Shown here piece after piece: positions 35,650-44,949 of a stretch of DNA of 64,000 nucleotides (positions are counted from its first letter, which is position 1; every line of letters starts with the position of its first letter). A program made the position numbers and the translations under genes. The notes beneath the pieces were generated by a model, which saw nothing but the letters and a program-made list of their open reading frames with translations, ran no database searches and was not told the origin of the DNA. This DNA is from CAZIAK01 sp964537035 (lineage in GTDB: Bacteria; Planctomycetota; B15-G4). The stretch is from NCBI GenBank assembly GCA_964537035.1, contig CAZIAK010000011.1, positions 1 to 64,000 on the forward strand, written 5' to 3'.

Positions 35650-37995
35650 ATGCGTACTGTTGATCAGCTGCTCTCTGAGGTTCCTTTTTGGGAGCGCATT
35701 CAGGATGGGATCGATCAGGCGCTCGACTTCTCGCTGAACCTGTCTCAGAGCGGGCATCCTGGGGGCAGCCGTTCAAAGGTGCATGCCCTGGTGACCCTGC
35801 TGCTCTCGGGCGCCATGCGTTGGGATCTGGCTCAACCTCAGCGGCGCTTTGGGGATCGCTTCGTGCTGGTTGCGGGGCATTGCAATCCGCTGGTGTACGC
35901 GACCTTGGCTGTCTTCAACGAAGCCATGGCCCGGCGATATGAACAGACTGGTAACCCGCGCTATGGCACTCCCCTTGGCCCGGACTACACCCTGGGGGCC
36001 GACGACCTGCTGAGCTTGCGCCAGCACGGTGGGCTGCCGGGCCACGCCGAGATGGAAGGCAAGACGCTCTTCTTCAAGGCCAACACGGGGCCCTCGGGGC
36101 ACGGCGCACCCGTGGCCTGTGGCCAGGCCCTGGCCCTGAAGCATGCCGGCGTGGGTGACGTGCGCGTCTTTGCCATGGAGGGAGAGGGCGGTCACACCGC
36201 CGGCGCCCATCACGAGGTGAAGAACAGCGCCTGGGGGCTGGGCCTGGGCAATCTGGTCTACCTGCTCGACTGGAACGACTATGGCATCGACGAGCAGAAG
36301 CTGAGCTCGGTGGTGCACGGCGGACCCGACGACTGGTTCAAGCCCTACGGTTGGCGGGTGGGCGGGGTCGAGCAGGGCAGCGACTTCAGCCAGCTGATTC
36401 CTGCCTTCCATGAGTTGCTGGCTGACCGAGGGGGAGACACTCCGGCCTGCCTGTGGTTCCGAACGCGCAAGGGGCGGGGCTACGGCAAGTACGACAGCGC
36501 CTCCCACGGGGCGCCGCACAAGTTCAACGACGACGGCTTCTGGGCGGCGCGGGCCGAGTTCTGCGAACGGTACGACATCGCCTTCGAGGGACAGGGCCTG
36601 GCTGCTCCCGCAGATCGGAGGGCGCGGGTTGACCAGACGCGGGAGAACTTGATGCGCGGCCTGTCGGTGGTCCTGGATCACGAGCCGACCCTGAACTACC
36701 TCACCGATCGCCTGGCCGAGCTGGCGGCTGAAGTGCCTGAGCAGCACCCGGGCTTCACCTGGAACCTCGACCGGGATCCCCTCGACGATCCGGCCTTGAT
36801 CCGGCCGGAAGCTCTGCCTGCTGAGCTGTTCTTGGAGCCGGGCACCCAGGCTCCCAACCGCAAGGGCTTCAGCAACTTTGGCGCCTACGCCAACGCCGTG
36901 GGCCGGGAAGGCTATGGGCGGCCGCTGTTTCTTGCCTGCGCCGCCGACCTGGCCGAGTCCACGAACATCTCGGGCTTCGGCAAGCGCTGGGGCGACAGCC
37001 AGGGCTACGGCTGGTTTGAGCGCACCGAGAACCCCTCCGGCGCCATCCTGCCCCAGGAGATCACCGAGTTCACCAACGCGGGCATCGTCTGCGGTGCAGC
37101 GTCGGTCAACTTCTCCGAGACCCCTTTCGACGACTACCGGGGCTACTTCGCGGGCTGCTCGACCTACGCCTCATTCAGCTACCTGAAGTACGGCCCCATG
37201 CGCCTGTTCAGCCAGACGTGCCAGGACAGCCAGATGAAGTTGGGTCGGGTGATCTGGGTGGCGGGGCACAGCGGCCCGGAGACCGCCGAGGACAGCCGCA
37301 CCCACTTCGGCATCTTCGCTCCGGGGGTGACCAGCCTGTTTCCCAAGGGCCAGGTGGTGAACCTTCACCCCTGGGAGGCCAATGAGGTGCCGGTGGTCTT
37401 GTCCGCTGCCCTGGGCTCGGGCATCCCCATCATCGTGCTGCACCTGACCCGCCCGCCGATCACCATCCCCGATCGAACGGCCCTGGGCATGGACGACCAC
37501 CTGGCCGCCGCCAAGGGCGCCTATGTCATCCGCGACTTCGATCTCAAGCGGCCCAAGCACGGCACGGTCATCGTGCGGGGCACCTCCAGCACGGACTCCA
37601 TGATTCAACTGCTGCCCTGGCTCGCCTCGGACGGCCCGAACGTGAAGGTCGTGGCGGCTGTCTCCCACGCGCTGTTCCGCCGTCAGTCTGCCGAGTGGCG
37701 GGAGCGCGTGCTCCCCGATCAGGAGTGGGCCGACTCGATGGTGGTCACCAACACGGCCGCCCGGCTCATGGGCAACTGGATCCCCCACGCGGTCGCCGCC
37801 GAGTACGTGGTCTCTCCCGATTGGGACGATCGCTGGCGCACGGGGGGCTCAGTGGCCGACATCACCGCTGAATCCCATCTCGACCCGGCAAGCCTCCGGT
37901 CGGCGATCGAGACCTTCGTGAGCGATCGCGATGACCGCCGCGCCCGGCTGGAGAAGCTCCTCGGGGTCGAGCAGGCCGTGCGTAAACTGCCCTGA
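35650..37995 (+). CDS. Transketolase-family thiamine diphosphate enzyme
   Basis: A 781-aa protein with the layout PP domain, Pyr domain and C-terminal domain. Early motifs are SGHPGGSRS and GPSGHGAPVACGQAL. The TPP/Mg site reads MEGEGGHTAG...NLVYLLDWNDYGID, with EGEGG in place of the usual GDG. The Pyr domain contains EITEFTNAGIVCGAA, with the catalytic Glu. It is longer than classical transketolase (~660 aa) and diverges in both cofactor motifs, so it may be a paralogue with another ketol donor or a pyruvate-dehydrogenase-E1-like role. ATG 35650 is chosen for its conserved-looking N-terminus. Confidence 0.8.
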   Translation: MRTVDQLLSEVPFWERIQDGIDQALDFSLNLSQSGHPGGSRSKVHALVTLLLSGAMRWDLAQPQRRFGDRFVLVAGHCNPLVYATLAVFNEAMARRYEQTGNPRYGTPLGPDYTLGADDLLSLRQHGGLPGHAEMEGKTLFFKANTGPSGHGAPVACGQALALKHAGVGDVRVFAMEGEGGHTAGAHHEVKNSAWGLGLGNLVYLLDWNDYGIDEQKLSSVVHGGPDDWFKPYGWRVGGVEQGSDFSQLIPAFHELLADRGGDTPACLWFRTRKGRGYGKYDSASHGAPHKFNDDGFWAARAEFCERYDIAFEGQGLAAPADRRARVDQTRENLMRGLSVVLDHEPTLNYLTDRLAELAAEVPEQHPGFTWNLDRDPLDDPALIRPEALPAELFLEPGTQAPNRKGFSNFGAYANAVGREGYGRPLFLACAADLAESTNISGFGKRWGDSQGYGWFERTENPSGAILPQEITEFTNAGIVCGAASVNFSETPFDDYRGYFAGCSTYASFSYLKYGPMRLFSQTCQDSQMKLGRVIWVAGHSGPETAEDSRTHFGIFAPGVTSLFPKGQVVNLHPWEANEVPVVLSAALGSGIPIIVLHLTRPPITIPDRTALGMDDHLAAAKGAYVIRDFDLKRPKHGTVIVRGTSSTDSMIQLLPWLASDGPNVKVVAAVSHALFRRQSAEWRERVLPDQEWADSMVVTNTAARLMGNWIPHAVAAEYVVSPDWDDRWRTGGSVADITAESHLDPASLRSAIETFVSDRDDRRARLEKLLGVEQAVRKLP

Positions 37996-38302
37996 TGGGA
38001 GGGGCATGTGGCTGCCCTGTGGCCGTTACCGCCACAGACGGGCACAACTGTGGGGTTTTCGTTGCTGGATCGCCTGCCGTGGTGTATCTCTGAAATCTCG
38101 GCTGCTCCCGAACCCCGTTTGGGGTGCTATAGGGAGCGGAGGGTGGCGACAGGGTGTCAAGGGCAGGTGGCGTTCACACGCCAGTGTTCCCGGAACGTAT
38201 GCATGCTGGATGCCATCGTGCTTCTCGATGGTCGACCAGAATGAGCAGATTCGTTACACTAGGAACGATTCTGCCTTAATGGCTAAATAAAGGGTCTTTC
38301 AC
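37996..38302. other. Intergenic region with a hairpin and a candidate promoter
   Basis: 307 bp without a gene. Just after the transketolase-like stop lies a hairpin (38013-38044) with a 7-bp stem CTGTGGC/GCCACAG extended by TGCC/GGCA across a 3-nt bulge; it could end transcription, though no T-run follows. Near the right end the sequence turns AT-rich. TCGACC (38232-38237), 17 nt, and TACACT (38255-38260) form a plausible promoter for the GNAT gene. Confidence 0.45.
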
Positions 38303-39199
38303 ATGCCCATGAGCGCAACTAAAGCAGCTGGCAAGCTAAGGGTGACCGAGCAGGTCCCTCAGGCTGTCGCCTTGGCCTTTCTCAAGTGCGATCCGCGCGA
38401 GAACGTCTTTCTCATCTCACGGATCCACCAGGGAGGCATGGCTGATACCCGCAGTCCGGCCCATGGTCGGTTCCTGGGGGCCTATGACGACGATCAGTCT
38501 CTGCGAGGCCTCTGCTTCGTCGGGAACACGGGCATGCTGGTGCTCAGCGTGGATGAGGCCTGGGTCGCTTCCGAGTTCGTCGATCCGCTGATCGAGGCCG
38601 GCTACACCTTCACGCTCATGCTGAGCGAGTTCGAGGCCGGGCGGTCTTTTCTGACCCGCTACAAGAAGCGCACGGGCCGCAAGGCGAGCCTCGATCGCAA
38701 GCAGATCTTCTACTCCGTCGACTCTCGCTCGCTGGTGAAGCGTTTCGCCAAAGAAATCGACATGGAGCAGGCCAGCCTTGACTCCATCGACGAGCTGACC
38801 GACCTGGCCTGCGCCATGGTCACCGAAGATCTCAAGCTCGAGCTGGGCGACGTCGATCGTCGGCAGTACCGGCTGCGCATGACCGAGAAGGTCATGGAAG
38901 GTCGGGCCTATCTCTGCCGCGACAAGAAATCAGAACCCCTGTTCAAGTGCGATCTCGCCGTGGTTGGCCCCGACGGGGCGCTCATGGAAGGCGTCTTCAC
39001 CCCTCCCGATCTGCGCAACCAGGGCCTTGGCAGCCGAGCCATGTGGACCATCTCTCGCGAGCTGGTGGCGCGGCAGAAGATCCCGTTCATTGCCTTGCAC
39101 GTCGACGAGAAGAACAAGGCGGCTCGCAAGGTCTACGAGCGGGTGGGCTACCAGGAGTTGCGCACCTACCGGCTGACGATCTTCCCGCCGGCGGTCTAG
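38303..39199 (+). CDS. GNAT-family N-acetyltransferase
   Basis: A 298-aa protein. Residues about 160-295 are a GNAT fold. The acetyl-CoA loop is DLRNQGLGSRAM, followed by the motif LHVDEKNKAARKVYERVGY near the C-terminus. The N-terminal ~150 residues form a second, GNAT-like half (compare DUF4081-type N-termini). The start ATG 38303 has AAAGGG about 11 nt upstream. Its substrate is unknown. It is convergent with trxB, 5 bp away. Confidence 0.85.
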   Translation: MPMSATKAAGKLRVTEQVPQAVALAFLKCDPRENVFLISRIHQGGMADTRSPAHGRFLGAYDDDQSLRGLCFVGNTGMLVLSVDEAWVASEFVDPLIEAGYTFTLMLSEFEAGRSFLTRYKKRTGRKASLDRKQIFYSVDSRSLVKRFAKEIDMEQASLDSIDELTDLACAMVTEDLKLELGDVDRRQYRLRMTEKVMEGRAYLCRDKKSEPLFKCDLAVVGPDGALMEGVFTPPDLRNQGLGSRAMWTISRELVARQKIPFIALHVDEKNKAARKVYERVGYQELRTYRLTIFPPAV

Positions 39200-39204
39200 C
39201 CTGC

Positions 39205-40146
39205 TCAGCCGCGATCGGCCAGCCAGCGCTCGGAGTCGAGGGCGGCCATGCAGCCTGAGCCAGCGGCGGTGATGGCCTGACGATAGGTGGGGTCAGCCAC
39301 GTCTCCCGCGGCGAACACGCCTTCTACGGACGTCCGTGAGCTGCCAGCTTCGACGGTCAGGTAGCCCTTGTCATCCATGGGCAGCTGGCCTTCGAAGATC
39401 TTGGTATTGGGTGTGTGCCCGATGGCCACGAAGCAGGCCGCCACTGGCAGGTCTTGCAGGGCGTCGGTTTCGGTGTTGCGCAGGGTCAGGCTGGCCAGCT
39501 TGCGGGTCTCATCCTGGCTGTTCATCGTCTCCACCGTCCAGGGCGTCATCAGCTCGATCTTTGGGTTCTCGCTGGCTCGGCGCAGCATGATCTGGCTGGC
39601 TCTGAACTCGGCGCGCCTGTGAATGACGATGACCTTGCTGGCGAATTTGGTCAGGAAGTCGGCTTCCTCCATGGCGCTGTCGCCGCCGCCGATGACGGCC
39701 ACGGGCACATCGCGAAAGAAGGCCCCGTCGCAGGTGGCGCAAGCAGAGACGCCATAGCCCATCAGGTGGGTCTCGCCCTCGACACCGAGCAGCCGGGCGC
39801 TGGCGCCTGTGGCCACGATGACCGAATCGGCCTCCAGGGTCTCGTTGCCGTCGTTGAGCACGAAGGGGCGCTTCGAGAGGTCGACGGACTGCACGAATCC
39901 CGGCCGTATGTCCGCACCGAAGCGAGCCGCCTGGGCTTTCATGTTGTCCATGAGCTCTGGGCCCATGATGCCCTCAGGAAACCCGGGGAAGTTCTCCACG
40001 TCGGTCGTGATGGTCAGCTGACCGCCAGGCTGCAGGCCCTCGTAAAGAATGGGAGCCATGTCGGCACGGGCCGAGTAGAGGGCGGCTGTGTAACCGGCAG
40101 GGCCGGAACCGATGATCACGACCTTGTGTGCCATGGCAGACTGCAT
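39205..40146 (-). CDS. trxB: Thioredoxin-disulfide reductase
   Basis: A 313-aa flavoenzyme that reduces thioredoxin with NADPH. FAD motif GSGPAG (14-19), redox-active site CATC (Cys136, Cys139), NADPH motif GGGDSAMEEA, and C-terminal FAD motif GVFAAGDV are all present at normal spacing. The start is ATG 40146 or ATG 40134 (MAHKVVIIG); the latter matches the usual N-terminus slightly better. It is divergent from xseA. Confidence 0.96.
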   Translation of the reverse strand: MQSAMAHKVVIIGSGPAGYTAALYSARADMAPILYEGLQPGGQLTITTDVENFPGFPEGIMGPELMDNMKAQAARFGADIRPGFVQSVDLSKRPFVLNDGNETLEADSVIVATGASARLLGVEGETHLMGYGVSACATCDGAFFRDVPVAVIGGGDSAMEEADFLTKFASKVIVIHRRAEFRASQIMLRRASENPKIELMTPWTVETMNSQDETRKLASLTLRNTETDALQDLPVAACFVAIGHTPNTKIFEGQLPMDDKGYLTVEAGSSRTSVEGVFAAGDVADPTYRQAITAAGSGCMAALDSERWLADRG

Positions 40147-40307
40147 TCTCGTGAGGAGGGGCTCGCTGGGACGGCGGGGATGTTAGCACCGTCGCGAGCT
40201 GGATGTCTGGCTCAGCCCCTGCTCCCGAGGCGAGCGACGGCTCGGGCAGGGGCCAGATCGAGGACCGCCCAAGCTGCCCACTTATCTGATGAGCCGTCCG
40301 GGCTAGA

Positions 40308-41756
40308 ATGGCCTGGATGAGCACAGCGTCCGATCTTTGGCCCGACCAGGACCCTCCTGACCAGGATCCCACCGAGGAGACCCTGACCGTGCCCCAGGTG
40401 GGTCAACGCCTGGAACGCTCCCTGGCCAGCGCCTTCCCCGAGCCCTTCTGGATGGTGGGTGAGGCCTCGGGCCTGGCTCGGGCCCGCGGCGGCCGGGGCA
40501 GCCATTGGTACTTCAATCTCGTGGACGACCAGGGCGAGGGTGCGCGCCGGGCATCGCTCTCCGTGATCATGTGGCGCTCCACGGTGTCGAAGCTGTTCGG
40601 CTCCAACGGGCGGCTGACCCAGCGCCTCGACCCCACGGATGGCGTGGTGCTGCGGGTACTCGTCAAGCCCAACTGGTACGCCCCACGGGGGCAGGTCTCC
40701 TTCGTCATCGAGGACGTCGACCCCGAGTTCACCCTGGGCAACCTCGACCGGGAGCGCCGCGAACTCCTGGCCCAGCTGACCACAGAGGGAGCGACGACCT
40801 GGAACAAGGGGCGCGCACTCTGTGACGTCCCTCTCGACCTGGGCCTGGTCACGTCGGCAGGCAGTGCGGCCCACCACGATGTGGTCGAGACCCTGACCTC
40901 CGCGGGCATCGGCTTTCGGATCACCTTCTGCGATGCCCGCACCCAAGGCGCCGACACCAACGCCTCGGTCTGCAATGCTCTCTCTACCCTGGGACGCTTG
41001 CCCCTCGACGCGATCCTGTTGGTGCGTGGCGGCGGCTCCCGGCTCGATCTGTCCTGGTTCGACAAGGAGCCCATCGCCAGGGCCATCGCCAACTGCCCGG
41101 TGCCCGTGCTGACCGGCATCGGGCATGAGATCGACACCTCGGTTGCGGACGCCGTGGCTCACACCGACTTCAAGACGCCCACCGCTGCGGCAGAGTTCGC
41201 AGTGGCCCGGGCACGTGACGCCGCCGTGGGCAGCGAAGATGCCTGGAGGCGCATCCGACAACATGTAGAGAGCGATCTGGGTGGGGCCCATGATCAGCTG
41301 AACGAGGCCGCTCGGCAGCTGGTGCGCTTGTCTCGCACGACGCTCACCGAGGGATCAGCCTGGGTCTCCGAGAGCGCCCATCGGGTGGCCGCTCGGGCGG
41401 ACGCGCGCCTGTCTGCGGCCGGCGACGGGCTGGCACGAGCCCACGCCCGCCTGGTGGGTGGCGCTCACATCGAACAGCTCGCTCGCCTCGAGAGCGGCCT
41501 ACACGCTGACTGCGAGCGCCTGGCCAGCCGCGCCGAACGGATCATCGAGCGCAGCGAGGACGGACTCCTCGCCGCCGAAGGGCGGGCCCGCCTGCTCGAC
41601 CCACAGCGCGTCCTGCAACGGGGCTTCTCATGGTTGCGCCGTAGCGACGGCAGCTTGCTCATGGACGCCGCAGCGGTGCAGCCCGGCGAGCCCCTCGTGG
41701 CCGTCTTGCGCGACGGCGAGCTGCCCCTTCGCCACGATCCGGAAGCCAAACCGTGA
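40308..41756 (+). CDS. xseA: Exodeoxyribonuclease VII large subunit
   Basis: A 482-aa catalytic subunit of a single-strand DNA exonuclease used in repair. It has an N-terminal OB fold (FWMVGEASGL), a nuclease domain with ILLVRGGGSRLDLSWFD and TGIGHEIDTSVADAVA, and a C-terminal coiled coil where XseB binds. Starts are ATG 40308 or ATG 40317. A TAGAAT box at 40304-40309 overlaps the first; if it is a real -10 element, the second ATG would be leaderless and correct. Its stop overlaps the next gene's GTG. Confidence 0.94.
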   Translation: MAWMSTASDLWPDQDPPDQDPTEETLTVPQVGQRLERSLASAFPEPFWMVGEASGLARARGGRGSHWYFNLVDDQGEGARRASLSVIMWRSTVSKLFGSNGRLTQRLDPTDGVVLRVLVKPNWYAPRGQVSFVIEDVDPEFTLGNLDRERRELLAQLTTEGATTWNKGRALCDVPLDLGLVTSAGSAAHHDVVETLTSAGIGFRITFCDARTQGADTNASVCNALSTLGRLPLDAILLVRGGGSRLDLSWFDKEPIARAIANCPVPVLTGIGHEIDTSVADAVAHTDFKTPTAAAEFAVARARDAAVGSEDAWRRIRQHVESDLGGAHDQLNEAARQLVRLSRTTLTEGSAWVSESAHRVAARADARLSAAGDGLARAHARLVGGAHIEQLARLESGLHADCERLASRAERIIERSEDGLLAAEGRARLLDPQRVLQRGFSWLRRSDGSLLMDAAAVQPGEPLVAVLRDGELPLRHDPEAKP

Positions 41757-43255
41757 CACGCCGACTGCCGACTCTTGGTCTCTGCGCGCTGCTGGCGCTC
41801 GGCTCTTGCAGCCCTGCGGCTGATCAGCATGAGCCGCAGTCCGCAGAGCCTGCGGGGTCCGCCAAGGCGTCCATCCTCTTCGTGCTCATCGACACCTTGC
41901 GCGCTGATCACACCAGCCTGATCGGCCATCGCAGCGGCCGCAGCACCACACCGTTTCTCGACTCCCTGGCCGACGAGTCCTGGGTCTTCAATCGGGCCTA
42001 CTCGGCCGCCTCCTGGACTCGAGCCTCCGTGGCCTCGATCTTCAGCTCACAGGTGCCTTCGAGCAACGGCTGCGAGACCCGCTATGGCGTGCTGGCCGAC
42101 AACATCGAAACCTGGACCGAAGCTCTCGACGGCGCTGGGTACGACACCCGCGCCGTGATCACCAACGGCAACGTGCTCGAGCAGCACGGCTTCGCCCAGG
42201 GCTTCGACGCCTTCGAGCGGCACAGCGACTTCTTGCGCAACGCCTACGCCGACGTGACCAAGCTGACCGAGCCCGCCCTGCGAGCGTTCGATCTGGCGGG
42301 GGATGGCCCCAACTTCATCTACCTCCACTACGTCGATCCCCACGATCCGTTCGAGGAACACCCGGAGAGCGACTGGGACCCTGCGTACGCGGGCGACATG
42401 ACAGGCAGCCGGGACGACCTGGAGGCCTACCGCTGGGAAGCGCCCGCGGACGGCGGCTCCCGCCAGCGGGTGATCGACCTCTACGACGGCGAGATCCTCT
42501 GGTTCGACGGCCACATGCGTCGGCTGTTCGAGAAGCTCGAGCTGCGCGGCATCCTCGATGAGAGCTGGATCGTCTTCACCAGCGATCACGGCGAAGGCCT
42601 CTGGGACCATCGCATCCAGGCCCACGGCCAAGAGGTCTTCGAAGAGCAGATCCACGTGCCCCTCTTCATTCGCCCGCCGGGTGGACTGTCGGCCCGGGTG
42701 ACCATGGATGAACCCATCTCGCTCATCGACCTGGCGCCCACCATGCTCGATCTGGTGGACGTCCCCGCGCCCCCTGGCTTCGCCGGCCGTTCCTGGGCGC
42801 CGTGGATGCACGGCACGGGCGAGGCGCCGGTGCGTCCCGTCATCGTGGATGAGAAGCTCGACAACGTGCACCTGGCGGCCATCATCGACGGCCACGAGAA
42901 GCTGATCCTCGACTTCGTGCGTCCCGAGGACGGCTACGGCCCCGCCCAGGGTTCGCCCCTGCGCAGTGCCCTCTACTTCGACCTGGATGCGAACCCCACA
43001 GAAGATCTGTCCCTGGCCGTCGATGTGCGCAAGTCGCGGCACATGAGCGGCGTCCGTCTGCATCGTGAGCTGGTGGCGCAGCTGACCGCCGCCGAAGAGG
43101 CCCGCCGGGGCCTGGGCGAGATCCGGGTGGCAGAAGAGAGCGAAGAGCTGCTCGAGGAGCTGAGGCGCATGGGCTACTTCGGCGACATCATGCCTGACCG
43201 TGAGGCTGACGCGAGCGGCGACGAGACCAGCGATCCGATGGACGACTCCCACTGA
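41753..43255 (+). CDS. Sulfatase-like lipoprotein (Thr at nucleophile position)
   Basis: A 500-aa protein of the alkaline phosphatase superfamily. GTG 41753 overlaps the xseA stop. The signal peptide ends in the lipobox LGSC. FVLIDTLRADH is the first metal motif and TSDHGEGLWDH the second. The nucleophile segment ASWTRASVAS aligns with C-x-P-S-R-A-S of sulfatases but has Thr for Cys/Ser, so formylglycine cannot form. A Thr-based phosphotransferase or phosphodiesterase is more likely than a sulfatase. Its place between xseA and xseB is unusual. Confidence 0.82.
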   Translation: MTRRLPTLGLCALLALGSCSPAADQHEPQSAEPAGSAKASILFVLIDTLRADHTSLIGHRSGRSTTPFLDSLADESWVFNRAYSAASWTRASVASIFSSQVPSSNGCETRYGVLADNIETWTEALDGAGYDTRAVITNGNVLEQHGFAQGFDAFERHSDFLRNAYADVTKLTEPALRAFDLAGDGPNFIYLHYVDPHDPFEEHPESDWDPAYAGDMTGSRDDLEAYRWEAPADGGSRQRVIDLYDGEILWFDGHMRRLFEKLELRGILDESWIVFTSDHGEGLWDHRIQAHGQEVFEEQIHVPLFIRPPGGLSARVTMDEPISLIDLAPTMLDLVDVPAPPGFAGRSWAPWMHGTGEAPVRPVIVDEKLDNVHLAAIIDGHEKLILDFVRPEDGYGPAQGSPLRSALYFDLDANPTEDLSLAVDVRKSRHMSGVRLHRELVAQLTAAEEARRGLGEIRVAEESEELLEELRRMGYFGDIMPDREADASGDETSDPMDDSH

Positions 43256-43376
43256 TGAGATGGGCGCGACTCGCGACCTGACCGACGAGTTCCGCCAAGG
43301 CAATGCGCACGACCAGCGATCTGACCGACGATTTCCACTGAGTGCTGCCGACCAGCACCTTCAAGGACTGACCACC

Positions 43377-43736
43377 ATGGCCAAGAAGGCCGCAGTGAAG
43401 CTGCCGAAAGACTTCGGGAGCGCCCGCCAGCGGCTCGACGAGATTCTCGCCGAGCTCGAGAACGATGGGGGGGACATCGATCGCCTCGCCGAGCGCATCA
43501 AGGAGGCAGCGGCCCTGATCCGCTTCTGCCGCGAACGCCTGGGCTCAGCCCGGGCCGAGGTGCGCACCGTGGTCGCTGAACTCGACGCTGATCAGCAGGT
43601 CGAGGCCACCGCCACGGCTTCCGTGGACGACGATCGGCCCCCGCCACAAGAGGCGCCCCCCGGCGTGTCCCAGGACGGTGATCTCAATGGGCCCCTCGAT
43701 CCGGGAGCCCTGGGTGACGGTTCGCTGCCCTTCTGA
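43377..43736 (+). CDS. xseB: Exodeoxyribonuclease VII small subunit
   Basis: A 119-aa helical protein that coats the coiled coil of XseA. Residues about 10-65 match the family (FGSARQRLDEILAELE, then LAERIKEAAALIRFCRERL). The last ~50 residues are an acidic, Pro-rich tail beyond the usual 70-80 aa. ATG 43377 is the start giving the Lys-rich N-terminus. It lies 121 bp after the sulfatase-like gene. That gap contains two imperfect ~23-bp copies of a CTGACCGACGA-type sequence, near 43278 and 43320. Confidence 0.88.
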   Translation: MAKKAAVKLPKDFGSARQRLDEILAELENDGGDIDRLAERIKEAAALIRFCRERLGSARAEVRTVVAELDADQQVEATATASVDDDRPPPQEAPPGVSQDGDLNGPLDPGALGDGSLPF

Positions 43737-43851
43737 CCTCGTGCCCAGGACCGAAGCAGGGCGCGGCGCTCAGGCAGCCTTCCCGGGTGGGCGGGTGTGC
43801 CGTGCTGCTCCGAAGCCCCGGCGGGCTCATGGGGCACGCCGGGCGTGCAGG

Positions 43852-44886
43852 TCAGCCCTGGGCCAGGCAGCGGCAGAGCACCTCGGTCACCTCTTCGGGC
43901 TGCAGGCGTGAGGGGGCGTCGAGGGAGAGCTGCGGGTCATTGGTGAACGGGTTGCTGGCAGGGCCGTTGCCGTGGCGCAGCTCGGCGATGGGCGAGGCCA
44001 GCTCGCTGATCCACCAGGCAGGGCCGCTGCCCTCGGCATCGCCTCCCGCCTCTTGCTCTCGTTGGAGCAGCTCGGCCAAGGCGTTGTCGAGGGGCAGTCT
44101 TGGCCGGGCCTGGATGTCCACGGTCTCGAACCACGACTCAGCCCGATAGCAGAAACGGTAGCGCCAGCCATCGTCGCCCGGTTGGATCAGCAGGACCCGG
44201 TAGAGGTCGCCCGCTGCGTGGTGCAAGGCGATGTTCGTGAGATCGCCGGGCGCTGTGACCACGGCCAGGTCGAGCTCGGGGTGCCGCGTCACGTCAGGGC
44301 CTTCCCCCGCGTCGATGGCCGCCACCTCCTGGGAGATCAGCTGGTGCCGGTCGGCCCAGAGCGCCTGCAGGGCAAACGGGTCCTTGAGCAGGGCTGGCAG
44401 CTCGCCGAGCAGCGAGCGGTAGCCGATCTCCCACCGCGCTGCGTCGGCCATGCCCGGTGGGCAGCGATCGGCCAGGGGTGAGTCCGGGTGACTAGTGACG
44501 CACATGATCGTGAGTTCGAGGGCCAGGGCGTCAGGGCCCTTCCAGACGGCAAAATCGCCGGTGGCCGCGGTGCGCTCCAGCAGATCGCGAGAGAACACCG
44601 CGATCTCCGGGTGCACCATGGTGAACACCGAGAGCACGCCATCGGTGTCGTAGTGGTTGTTCACCACTTCATCGAAGGCTCCCAGCAGCTCTTCTTGGAC
44701 GCCGGGCGCGGCGGCGGCATAGGCCAAGCAGATCTGGGTGCTCAGATCGCGCTTGAAGGGCCCAGGCGTCGTGTTGCCGGGCCAGTGGCTCAAGCTGCGG
44801 AAGCCATCGACGGTTCCGTCGACGAACACCGCGCGAGCCGGGTTGGCCCCTGCCTCTCCGTAGCGAAACGTCGGCGCGCTCGGCAT
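43852..44886 (-). CDS. Unrecognised conserved-looking cytosolic protein
   Basis: A 344-aa protein without signal peptide or membrane segment. Distinct motifs are FRSLSHWPGNTTP near residue 30 and NNHYDTDGVLSVF near residue 76. HYDTDG recalls the metal-binding N(H/Y)xDxDG of DHH-type phosphoesterases but the rest does not follow that fold. Cys, His and Asp residues are spread through the middle. I suspect the DUF6687 family, from memory only. It is convergent with xseB and has the histone-like gene 63 bp upstream in the same direction. Confidence 0.6.
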   Translation of the reverse strand: MPSAPTFRYGEAGANPARAVFVDGTVDGFRSLSHWPGNTTPGPFKRDLSTQICLAYAAAAPGVQEELLGAFDEVVNNHYDTDGVLSVFTMVHPEIAVFSRDLLERTAATGDFAVWKGPDALALELTIMCVTSHPDSPLADRCPPGMADAARWEIGYRSLLGELPALLKDPFALQALWADRHQLISQEVAAIDAGEGPDVTRHPELDLAVVTAPGDLTNIALHHAAGDLYRVLLIQPGDDGWRYRFCYRAESWFETVDIQARPRLPLDNALAELLQREQEAGGDAEGSGPAWWISELASPIAELRHGNGPASNPFTNDPQLSLDAPSRLQPEEVTEVLCRCLAQG

Positions 44887-44949
44887 CGGGGGGCAGATTT
44901 CGAGCGAGAGGCCGCTGCAGTCGCGACCCCTCGCTCGAGTGTGTTCGGC

